10,000 nucleotides of DNA from Penaeus vannamei (GCF_042767895.1 NC_091558.1:5979889-5989888); one strand, 5' to 3'. Shown: positions 1 through 7,067, numbered from the stretch's first letter. Numbers and translations are program-made. The notes: generated by a model not told the origin, from the letters alone.

Positions 1-7
1 CCACTCA

Positions 8-30
8 CCCACACACAAACACACACACAC
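8..30. repeat. Short (AC)n microsatellite
   Basis: An interrupted AC dinucleotide run at the left edge of the window. The first 35 bases are almost entirely A and C, so the tract may extend out of view. Confidence 0.85.
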
Positions 31-227
31 GAACACTCAGAAGTCAGCACCATCCTCCTCTCCTCCTTCAAACAATTAATACATTACAACCAACCGACAC
101 ACCTGCATTACCTCGCCGCCTTCTGCTGTGTACTGAATATTACCCAACCGCGCGATGACACCGTCCAGAATGTACTCTAAACCGACATTTATTAGTACTG
201 ATTATTGACACGGAGATACAACAGCAC
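31..227. other. No gene seen; mixed AT-rich sequence
   Basis: No ATG-initiated frame of useful length with splice or promoter context is visible here. Minus-strand frames that cross the stretch have unremarkable composition and no recognisable motif. Confidence 0.5.
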
Positions 228-289
228 AGGTCATCTGGTTTCTGGTTTTGTGAATTATAAATAGCCTGTATAAGGAAGGCATCTTCACT
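228..289 (+). promoter_or_regulatory. Candidate TATA/initiator core promoter
   Basis: TATAAATAG lies at 256-264 and an initiator-like TCACT at 285-289. Its A at 287 sits 31 bases downstream of the first T of the TATA box, which is the usual TATA-to-start spacing in animals. An AGGTCA nuclear-receptor-type half-site lies upstream at 228-233. No downstream promoter element is visible at the expected offset. TATA-like strings arise easily in AT-rich DNA, so spacing is the only real support. Confidence 0.2.
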
Positions 290-350
290 GGCTGTGCGTG
301 GACTGGTTCTATATGAATGGATTTTTTTTTCGTTCATTATTGCAGGAATA

Positions 351-521
351 ATGGTATATTTGCCTACGAAGGAAGGAAAGTACGCAGTTAATAGCGACAC
401 ATTGCGAGATTCGTTCCAATATCAAGAAAAGCTCTGCAGCGATGTTGCAGACGACAAGAATACGATTAGCCGGAAATCCATTCCGATCTCGCAACGAAAA
501 ATGAAGATTCTTCTCGGTTAA
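351..521 (+). CDS. Weak candidate ORF, unknown protein
   Basis: This is a 56-residue frame from an ATG with A at -3 and G at +4, ending in TAA at 519-521. It lies just after an acceptor-like site: a T-rich run at 322-330, then TTGCAG ending at 345. The frame is open back to that acceptor. The predicted peptide is hydrophilic and charged (about a third D, E, K or R), without signal peptide, membrane segment or known motif. No AATAAA follows closely. It could be a small terminal exon, but a chance ORF is the more likely reading. Confidence 0.1.
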   Translation: MVYLPTKEGKYAVNSDTLRDSFQYQEKLCSDVADDKNTISRKSIPISQRKMKILLG

Positions 522-569
522 ATTTATCGCCATCTCTTAGACTTAGGAAATAAGGATTTGCCAGAACAG

Positions 570-579
570 CCCCCCCCCC
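570..579. repeat. Poly-C tract (C10)
   Basis: Ten consecutive C followed by TCCC open a GC-rich patch. Homopolymer lengths of this kind are prone to sequencing error. Confidence 0.9.
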
Positions 580-720
580 TCCCGGCTACCTGCGCTGCAA
601 GAGCCCCCGCCACAGATCGGCGTCAGCAGTCGCAGCATCCGGGCGAGGGGCGCAGCGTCAGGCCTCGTGACGAAATTCCCCGCGACTCAAATCGCTGCGA
701 GCCTCACGCGGACGAACACC
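580..720. other. CpG-rich patch
   Basis: About 140 bases of GC-rich sequence contain roughly twenty CpG dinucleotides, in sharp contrast to the AT-rich flanks. No ATG-led frame is supported and no RNA gene is recognised. The patch may be regulatory or a remnant of a non-coding exon. CpG is clearly not depleted here. Confidence 0.6.
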
Positions 721-896
721 ACATGCTGAAAATATAATAGCGAAACTATCGGAGAATGCTCGAAATGGCCGTTGTTCCTGTACATATTATATCGATTTAT
801 CACAATTACCCCAAGAACAAATCCAATTATGAAGATTCTCTAATGATCGTGTTATTCACATTAATTACTACTGGATGATTTTCGAGCGAGCATCCG
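721..896. other. No gene seen; AT-rich
   Basis: The sequence has many stops in all frames and no repeat, RNA or promoter structure that I can support. Confidence 0.5.
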
Positions 897-907
897 TATA
901 AAATAAA
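897..907 (+). promoter_or_regulatory. Candidate TATA box
   Basis: TATAAAATAAA matches a strong TATA box. An initiator-like TCATA follows at 930-934, with the A 35 bases from the first T, slightly longer than ideal. The same bases include AATAAA (902-907), so the string could equally be a chance polyadenylation hexamer. Confidence 0.15.
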
Positions 908-936
908 CAATTAGCTCCGTAATCTTCGGTCATACG

Positions 937-1067
937 ATGCCGGGTTCCTCTGTGCTTCGCCCTGACCCTTTCCCGCGGACCTGTTTACGTGGCGTTGCAC
1001 AAGTTATCGCTCAGGCCGGGATGCAGCGCCCTCATATCATTGGCCGCACTTGTGATGACACATTTGG
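937..1067 (+). CDS. Weak candidate first coding exon
   Basis: An ATG with A at -3 opens a frame of 43 codons plus two bases, running up to a GTGAGT donor-like site at 1068-1073. The in-frame stop TGA occurs immediately past that junction (1069-1071), as expected if the exon ends there. A TATA box lies 40 bases upstream of the ATG. The peptide has three prolines between residues 9 and 13 and two cysteines (16 and 39), and no recognised domain. A second frame in the same sequence is also open over this span because it is GC-rich, which weakens the case. No matching downstream exon could be identified. Confidence 0.12.
969..977 (+). promoter_or_regulatory. E2F-consensus site
   Basis: TTTCCCGCG matches the E2F/DP consensus TTTSSCGC exactly. 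It is 221 bases upstream of the CDE/CHR-type element and 263 upstream of another E2F site, so three E2F-type sites fall within about 270 bases. Confidence 0.25.
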
Positions 1068-1187
1068 GTGAGTGGTGGCCTAATATATTTTACTTTATTG
1101 AGTACGAACCCCCCGTGACACATAAATTGGGAGTCAGACAATTCTCATATTTTACGCGGGGCGCGGCATAATGATGGCGACGGAAAA

Positions 1188-1204
1188 TTGGCGGGAGTTT
1201 TGAA
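1188..1204 (+). promoter_or_regulatory. CDE/CHR-type cell-cycle element
   Basis: GGCGG (1190-1194), a four-base spacer GAGT and TTTGAA (1199-1204) reproduce the tandem layout of cell-cycle-dependent element and cell-cycle genes homology region. In vertebrates such pairs repress CDC25C and CDK1 in G0/G1 through the DREAM complex; LIN54 binds the CHR, and its arthropod relative is Mip120. The core also resembles an E2F site (TTGGCGGGA). This is a motif match only; activity is inference. Confidence 0.35.
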
Positions 1205-1231
1205 TGAGTCGCGTTTCATACAGGGTCACGT

Positions 1232-1243
1232 TTTGGCGCGAAA
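1232..1243. promoter_or_regulatory. Double-sided E2F site
   Basis: TTTGGCGCGAAA matches TTTSSCGC on both strands (TTTGGCGC forward, TTTCGCGC reverse). This is the near-palindromic form bound well by E2F/DP heterodimers. It lies about 70 bases upstream of a TATA box and 28 downstream of the CDE/CHR-type element. Confidence 0.4.
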
Positions 1244-1263
1244 TGAGGTCACATATGACATCA
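1244..1263. promoter_or_regulatory. CRE-like imperfect palindrome
   Basis: Two octamers, TGAGGTCA (1244-1251) and TGACATCA (1256-1263), each differ from the CREB/ATF site TGACGTCA by one base. They flank a CATATG E-box-like centre. The full 20 bases form an imperfect palindrome with 16 self-complementary positions. The first octamer also contains AGGTCA. The element directly abuts the E2F site. Confidence 0.25.
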
Positions 1264-1290
1264 AATAGGGAGGCGCCATTGTGAGGCTGA

Positions 1291-1301
1291 GGGGGGGGGG
1301 G
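1291..1301. repeat. Poly-G tract (G11)
   Basis: Eleven G sit immediately before a TATA box. The tract's length may be uncertain in the assembly. Confidence 0.9.
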
Positions 1302-1309
1302 TATAAAGT
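1302..1309 (+). promoter_or_regulatory. Candidate TATA box
   Basis: TATAAAGT follows G11 directly and lies downstream of the CDE/CHR, E2F and CRE-like motifs. A start site would be expected near 1330-1335, where no strong initiator is visible. ATG codons occur at 1330 and 1345; the second has A at -3 and G at +4. Confidence 0.3.
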
Positions 1310-1470
1310 GCCAAGCCCCGGCCCGCGAGATGGAAGATAAAATCATGGATGCTGAGAAAAGTCAAGGCATATCTGGACAGTTTCAAATGGATTTTTTTTT
1401 TCTCTCGTGTGTTTTGTTGCGCGACACCATAGAATTCATTTGGCATACAGAGCGTTATTTAAAACACTAA

Positions 1471-1797
1471 GTTCCCGCTGCGAGAGAATGCCGGTGGCGA
1501 GCGCTCGTCTCTTGGGCTCCGACGCTGAACAAAGTTAGCTTGAACAAAATTTTCTATATTCTCGACTGAAAATAAGAGTGAAATTGAAGATATCGATGGC
1601 ATATCGTAAGAAAATTCGTCTCTGCTAATGAATATCTATTCTATAATGAATCCTAAAACATGCTTCCTGTCATTCCATAGCGATCCCATACAGCAATGCT
1701 GATCTAAAACTATCCAAAGCCAAACCGAAGTAACTAAACACAAACAAACACAAACGAAGCACTCATATTCGCACATACACAGTAGCCGTTAGACAAC
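1471..1797. other. No gene seen
   Basis: Mixed sequence without a supportable ORF. It includes a 10-base palindrome CGAGCGCTCG at 1498-1507 and an (AAAC)-like stretch near 1735-1757. Nothing else stands out. Confidence 0.5.
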
Positions 1798-1990
1798 AAA
1801 ATTGCAGCGCGGGGACGACACAAGCGCCCGGCACGACTAGACAAGATTGCTCGGAGGACCAGACACCGACACATAATATAAAATTACACGGCACGAAAGT
1901 TGCCGTACGTCGTTCTATTTCAAAATTGCGTGAGCCCAGGAGCGTACGCCCATAACGCCGCGTACCGTCTCGCCCTTAATACCGCGCTAA
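1798..1990. other. CpG-rich patch with small hairpin
   Basis: A GC-rich stretch contains a six-base perfect stem, ACGGCA (1888-1893) with TGCCGT (1901-1906), around a seven-base loop. CGTAC recurs three times between 1905 and 1965. No gene is recognised. Confidence 0.4.
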
Positions 1991-2785
1991 ACCTGATCCA
2001 GGGCGACACATTTGAATTTTGAATCTGAGGAAACGAGGCTGACTTCTAATATAAAAAAAGGAGGCAAAAAATGGCCGGGCGATGGAGCCACAGCGATATG
2101 TTTCGAATAGCTCTTCAAAACTTAATTGCATAACAGATGACGCGGCCGCAGCACTGCCAGCTTTCGAAGAAGGAACAACGAAATATTTGTTTTGAGAAAG
2201 ACAAGAAAAAAGAAAATATAAAAAAGACAGAAAAGAAAGGAAAAAAACACGCAGCGATAAATACCCAATGTGCACGCTACGTGACAATACAGATAAATAA
2301 TTCGCAGCGTCTGATCGAAAACACTAAAACACAAGGACAAAAAATAAAAACAAAACAAAAACAAGACACCATCACCCTTATTGCCATCAACTTAGCGATG
2401 CAGACGATCATAATTCCCCCGAAGAGATACGTCCTCGATACGTAGCTTTAATCCTGAACTTGCTCTCATCTTCAGCCGGCGATAAACAGAGTTACTCGCT
2501 CGTAAACATTCAGAGATGCCCCGGCCTACGGCTTCCGGGGAGCGACCCATCCGGCTTCCTGCGTGACCGGCCAAGAGGGAGAAAAGTCCTCGCGTTTTCG
2601 CACCTGATCGCATGTCGACTCCAAGGTGGTGGGTGGCTAAGTAATCCAGAGGTATTTTTCAGGCCATTCCTCTCCCTTCCCTCCTCAGACCCGAAGATGG
2701 AATCGAGGACGATTCCGAAACTGTTGTCTCACTTTCCTCAATGAATCTAGTTTGTGCATTGTGGGTTTTTCTAATATATACATAT
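1991..2785. other. No supported gene; A-rich then GC-richer
   Basis: Positions 2160-2370 are strongly A-rich, so opposing frames look like pyrimidine-derived F/L/S-rich proteins. Positions 2460-2620 are richer in GC and carry overlapping frames on both strands, but the plus-strand frame lacks a good ATG and none shows a recognised motif. I see no RNA gene or transposon end. Confidence 0.45.
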
Positions 2786-2949
<164 letters not shown>

Positions 2950-3126
2950 CATGTTCACTTGTAAACACTTCACAAATCTTATTTTACACAGTTTACAAGG
3001 CAACCTCAGGGAATCGCTATCTTTAACATTTTCTCTTTCCTTCGTTTCCATCAAAATGTATTTCAAATATCTTTATCATCTCTTTCCTTCTTTTCTCAAA
3101 TCCTTCTCTTATTATATGTCGTTCCT

Positions 3127-3142
3127 CCCCCCCCCCCCCCCC
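3127..3142. repeat. Poly-C tract (C16)
   Basis: Sixteen C precede GCCC and the TC microsatellite, together making a pyrimidine strand almost without interruption from 3126 to 3257. Confidence 0.95.
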
Positions 3143-3143
3143 G

Positions 3144-3780
<637 letters not shown>

Positions 3781-3800
3781 AGAAAACTAAGGAAATAGAT

Positions 3801-3818
3801 TGGACGACCTGGACGACC
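3801..3818. repeat. 9-base tandem duplication
   Basis: TGGACGACC occurs twice head to tail. It is too short to class further. Confidence 0.8.
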
Positions 3819-3854
3819 TAATCCAGCTCAGAAAATAAACAAATCAAGAATCTA

Positions 3855-4082
3855 AGTAAAAAAAGGAAGGATAAGAAGACGAAACAGAAGAAGAAGAAGG
3901 AAGACAAAAATAAAGCTAGGAAGTATGAGAACGAACGAACACAAAGAGTGCCTAGTAAATGCACGGATGAATAATGAAGAAGAAAGAGGCACAAGAGCAC
4001 GGACAAAGACCAAAGGAAAGAAGGAAGGAAGATGGGAAAAAAAGATAAATAAAAAATGAGAAACCACGGACAACAAGAAACG
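3855..4082. repeat. Purine-rich low-complexity stretch
   Basis: The plus strand is dominated by A and G, with AAG runs (3886-3899) and AAGG runs (4016-4030). It is interrupted, so it is cryptic simple sequence rather than a clean microsatellite. Minus-strand frames here are F/L/S-rich shadows of this composition. Confidence 0.8.
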
Positions 4083-4661
4083 CAGCACTTATATTTCCAC
4101 CATTAGACTGACACGAATCGTTCTCGTTTCTTTCGCAACGTTCCACCACCCTTGGCTTGATCTAATCTACGCCTTTTTTGCCCCACAGACGCTGATAACC
4201 TTTTTGTGTAGTTTTCAAACATTCGTTTTATCGCTTTCGACCCCCCCCCTCCCCCTCTTCATCTAATCTCTTATTTACTTAGAGTGACTCTGTTTTAAAA
4301 CTTTTTTCCCGTTATGTTTTATACAACACATGGATAGGACTAAAAATCTCCATGGTTTAGCTTATGTATTTTTTTTTTCTCTACGTATCCCGTGTGCTTG
4401 TGAATAAGAGTTTATACAAGTGGCTGATATTGTGATCTCTACAGGACAGAAAAAAACATAAATCTACACGTTAGATAGTGATTGATTATACACCAATGGC
4501 AAGAAAAAAATCTTTATAAATAACATATACCTGTAAATCTATGCTATACAATGGCTGACTGCAGTAATCTCAAGCAAAAAAGAAAAAAGAAAAAAAGAAA
4601 GAAAATCGAAATAGGAGCCATCTATCAACCATTGCTATATGACGGTCAACTGTAGTGTCTA
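4083..4661. other. No gene seen; AT-rich with C9 and A runs
   Basis: It includes C9TC5 at 4241-4255, T9 near 4370 and an A/G-rich run at 4575-4606. All frames are broken by stops. No RNA or repeat family is recognised. Confidence 0.5.
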
Positions 4662-4929
4662 ATGGCCACGAATCTTCCTAAACAGTTTACCCGCAAAGCT
4701 ATCTCCTCGTATACTCATGCTGAATATACCACCATCACCGCACCAAAATCACGCCCCAAGTTTCCCTCAAACACCCCACCTCAAGCAATTAGTCTTGGAT
4801 TTCACCGCATTATTTTGCGTGAAGGGAAATACCAGCGTGGCCTTTAAAGATCAGCGCACGCGAATTTGTTAACCTATGATATGCTCACTTAGGACACACC
4901 GGCGTATGATAACAGCTGAATAGAAGGAC
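4662..4929. other. Short unsupported frame only
   Basis: An ATG-led plus-strand frame of 61 residues spans 4662-4847. It begins MATN and is polar and proline-containing, without a recognised motif, splice context, or promoter. Its -3 base is C, a weak start context. I do not call it a gene. Confidence 0.35.
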
Positions 4930-5344
4930 GTATGATAATTTCTAGCAATTAAAGAACAAAAGAGGTATTAATATTTCCTCTCAATCTCCTTGAACGGATT
5001 GACAGAACAAGACACCGTGTGAAAGCATAACAAAATGACAAAAGCTAATGTAAAATCTAACATTTAAAAGGCATTTCAAAACACCACACGGAATGTAACA
5101 AAAACATGCAAAACATATCAAGACAACATGAAACACAACAGAAAATATAAAAATGATATTACATAAAAGACAACATCATTGCATAAGATATAACAGAATG
5201 AAACGTGCTGCGCAACATAAAGATAAGCAAAATATAAGACGTAACCCAATATGAAATAAAGAACACAAGAAATAACACGACGTAAAAACAACAGCACGAC
5301 ACACAACATACGAAATATAACAACCCAAAATCACAAAACACTGT
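4930..5344. repeat. A-rich cryptic simple sequence
   Basis: The plus strand is very T-poor and A-rich, with loosely repeated ACAACA, AACACA and ATAAAA words. The bias removes stops from the minus strand, producing long C/F/V/Y-rich frames (for example 5159-5509) that are compositional artefacts. Confidence 0.65.
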
Positions 5345-5406
5345 AAATGTAAATAAATGAATGAATAAATAAATAAATAAATAAATAAAACTAACTAAAT
5401 AAATAA
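5345..5406. repeat. (AAAT)n microsatellite
   Basis: AAAT tetramers are nearly continuous from 5345 to 5389, with diverged copies to about 5406. Confidence 0.95.
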
Positions 5407-5539
5407 TATAAAAAACGAAAACATAACTAACGCAGAAGCATCTCAGCACAAGAACAACCCCCGCCCACCCAAAAAAAAAAGCACAACTACGCAGCATAAT
5501 GCAGCACACTTAATTCCTCTCCAAACACTGCATCAGCCG

Positions 5540-5570
5540 GATAAGAGAGCAGCGATAAGCGCCAGATAAG
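5540..5570 (+). promoter_or_regulatory. Cluster of three GATA-factor sites
   Basis: GATAAG occurs at 5540-5545, 5554-5559 and 5565-5570, all in one orientation, at start spacings of 14 and 11 bases. The third copy is AGATAAG, the full WGATAR consensus. They open a GC-rich island that also carries AGGTCA half-sites. Confidence 0.35.
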
Positions 5571-5587
5571 CCAGTGGAATCCCGGGC

Positions 5588-5626
5588 CTGACCTAGGTTG
5601 AGGATCCCGCCCCAGCCTCAGGTCAG
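5588..5626. repeat. Inverted repeat / small hairpin
   Basis: CTGACCT (5588-5594) and AGGTCAG (5620-5626) are complementary, and GAGG (5600-5603) pairs with CCTC (5616-5619). The result is an 11-base stem with a five-base bulge and a 12-base loop. The outer arms are themselves nuclear-receptor half-sites. Confidence 0.7.
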
Positions 5627-5695
5627 AGAGAGCCTAGAGACGAGTCCAGGGGCGCAACGAGGTCATTCCGGAGAGTGGCGCCCAAAAAAAGGTCA
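5589..5695. promoter_or_regulatory. AGGTCA half-site cluster
   Basis: TGACCT at 5589-5594 and AGGTCA at 5620-5625, 5660-5665 and 5690-5695 give four exact nuclear-receptor half-sites in 107 bases. About 0.05 are expected by chance. The last is preceded by an A run, as preferred by monomer-binding receptors such as HR3, E75 and FTZ-F1. No canonical ecdysone inverted repeat with one-base spacing is present. Confidence 0.3.
5650..5683. repeat. Small inverted repeat
   Basis: GGGCGC (5650-5655) and GCGCCC (5678-5683) form a perfect six-base stem around a 22-base loop that contains one AGGTCA. A run of seven A follows directly. Confidence 0.55.
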
Positions 5696-5699
5696 TTGC

Positions 5700-6020
5700 A
5701 GGCTCTCCGATATTTACAACCCGCCAATTGCAACGCAAGAATGGCCGATTATAAAATTTGCACAAGCATGTACAAAGCAAAGTCCAATTAATTTATCAGT
5801 GAATTTGCATAGCGTTTGAAGTTCAACTTTGTACATTCGCATTGTTCTTCCACATCGAAAAAACGTTTTTGATAATTTTGAGCCGTAATTAATAGAATGG
5901 AGCAACAGAAAGGTGTCCGAGTTGATCTCGAGATTATTAACTCAACGTCCGAGTGCAAATATTTCTGCAGCACATGTTTAAGCATATTCATCTATATGGA
6001 CTTTTGCAGTATACATACAT
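5700..6020. other. No gene seen
   Basis: AT-rich sequence. TATAAAA at 5750-5756 lacks an initiator at useful spacing. No frame, repeat or RNA is supported. Confidence 0.5.
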
Positions 6021-6050
6021 GCGTACGCACACGCACACACACACATATAT
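6021..6050. repeat. Short (CA)n tract
   Basis: An interrupted CG/CA run passes into ATATAT. It is a smaller relative of the compound microsatellite that starts about 50 bases downstream. Confidence 0.9.
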
Positions 6051-6101
6051 AAATGGATAAACTTATTTATCTATACATACAGACATAGGAGGGATGTGTG
6101 T

Positions 6102-6134
6102 TTACACACGCACACACACACACACACACACACA

Positions 6135-6233
<99 letters not shown>

Positions 6234-6282
6234 TGTGCGTGTGCGTGTGCGTGTGCGTGTGCGTGTGTCTGTGCGCGCGCGT
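6102..6282. repeat. Compound (AC)n-(TA)n-(TG)n-(TGTGCG)n repeat
   Basis: In order: (AC)n at about 6104-6134, (TA)n at about 6134-6197 with single G interruptions at 6140 and 6194, (TG)n at about 6197-6232, TGTGCG hexamers at 6234-6265, and a short CG run to 6282. AC and TG arms are complementary around the TA centre, so most of the block is one long palindrome. Nearly all of it is alternating purine-pyrimidine. Confidence 0.98.
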
Positions 6283-6299
6283 TAAACCTACAACATCAG

Positions 6300-6560
6300 C
6301 ACCAGAGTAAATAATATTATTCTTGGTTTCCACAAAAGGCAAATCAGATCTGTCACCGATGAAATTAAGCGAAGAATATAAAATGAGATTATTGTGACTG
6401 ATTTCATGATAATTTCAAAGCCTCAAGTCTGGCGTTCCTGTGCTTCGTATGATTACCTTCGACGAATACAGAACAGCCCTCAGATATCACAGTCAATTCA
6501 AACATCGCTTCAGCATTACATGGAATACATTTACTTCCCTTCCAAGATGTTCCCTGAAGT
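6300..6560. other. No gene seen
   Basis: A plus-strand frame over 6394-6621 uses a non-ATG start and has no recognised motif. No repeats or RNA structures are apparent. Confidence 0.45.
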
Positions 6561-6566
6561 GTCGCG

Positions 6567-6660
6567 GCGCCAAACACTGACTTTCTCTCTCCAAATAATA
6601 AACTTCATGCGTCACAACTGATGAACACGCCTGACCAAAGCCCTTAGTGAACGCCATCTT
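6567..6660. promoter_or_regulatory. Candidate TATA-less promoter sites
   Basis: GCGCCAAA (6567-6574) is an exact E2F consensus on the minus strand. TGCGTCA (6608-6614) is an ATF/CREB-type variant. CGCCATCTT (about 6651-6659) fits the YY1/PHO consensus GCCATNTT. YY1 sites often lie just downstream of start sites in TATA-less promoters. An ATG at 6711 and a CAG|GTAAAC donor at 6763 follow. Confidence 0.2.
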
Positions 6661-6710
6661 GAAAGACTGGACTTCCGACCCAAACGCTGTTCTTGTGAGG
6701 CTGTCTTGCC

Positions 6711-6762
6711 ATGTCACATCAGCAGCACATCGGCGCGTCGACGGGTGTCAGCAGCCCAGCAG
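6711..6762 (+). CDS. Very weak candidate first exon
   Basis: GCCATG at 6708-6713 opens a frame of 17 codons plus one base, up to CAG|GTAAAC at 6763. The peptide begins MSHQQH and is rich in S, G and H. If the donor is not used the frame ends after seven more residues. Support comes only from start context, donor quality and the upstream E2F and YY1 sites. GTAAACA (6763-6769) is also a forkhead-type motif, a competing explanation. Confidence 0.1.
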
Positions 6763-6876
6763 GTAAACATCGGAAGGCCATTTAAATACGGAAAGGAGGC
6801 GAGAGAGGCGAGCGAAGGGAAGGTGTCACTGCCAGTAATCTCCTGGCACTAATCCCCCTCGGCCTGGCACGTCGGC

Positions 6877-6973
6877 AAAAGTTGGAAACAGGAACAACGA
6901 AGGGAAGGACAAGAAAACACACGGATATGCCTTCGTCGTGTCCTTCCCTTCGTTGTTCCTGTTGCAATCTGTT
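6877..6973. ncRNA. Foldback hairpin with perfect 23-base arms
   Basis: Positions 6889-6911 are the exact reverse complement of 6939-6961, separated by a 27-base loop. Outside the arms, 6877-6888 and 6962-6973 still pair at 8 of 12 positions, giving an imperfect lower stem. The full foldback is about 97 bases, the size of an arthropod miRNA precursor. The arms are purine-rich on the left and pyrimidine-rich on the right. A fully paired upper stem is unusual for a conserved miRNA and fits a young inverted duplication or a hairpin siRNA source. The structure is certain; expression is not. Confidence 0.35.
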
Positions 6974-7054
6974 CGTCATGAATTCCACGCATGTCAGTGA
7001 AAGTGCACTGGAAGCTTACGCGTCTCCACCCCAGACCGTCAGCTCATTTCCTTG

Positions 7055-7067
7055 AATAATAATAATG

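Noticed and set aside
902..907. AATAAA polyadenylation signals here and elsewhere
   Set aside because: AATAAA is frequent by chance in AT-rich and (AAAT)n sequence, and no upstream coding end supports a real 3' end.
1152..1346. Minus-strand 64-residue frame under the promoter cluster
   Set aside because: It is driven by the G11 run (poly-proline) and GC-rich sequence, with no motif and no upstream minus-strand promoter.
2392..2744. Overlapping frames on both strands near 2.5 kb
   Set aside because: The plus-strand frame starts at a non-ATG codon, and neither frame has a recognised motif or splice context.
5159..5509. 116-residue minus-strand frame rich in C, F, V and Y
   Set aside because: It mirrors the A-rich, T-poor plus strand. 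Several other frames over the stretch look alike and there is no domain or splice support.
5562..5612. Possible tRNA-derived SINE head
   Set aside because: TAAGCCAGTGG and GGTTGAGGATCCC loosely resemble tRNA A and B boxes, but each needs an indel, the spacing (about 30 bases) is short, and no SINE tail or target-site duplication is seen.
6102..6282. CRISPR-like or minisatellite array
   Set aside because: Units are 2-6 bases with no spacers, so it is a compound microsatellite.
6067..6342. Frames across the compound microsatellite
   Set aside because: Purely H-T, I-Y and C-V repeats read from the dinucleotide tracts.
6877..6973. Foldback as terminal inverted repeats of a small transposon
   Set aside because: The loop is only 27 bases, no clear target-site duplication flanks it, and no transposase is present. 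A hairpin reading fits better.
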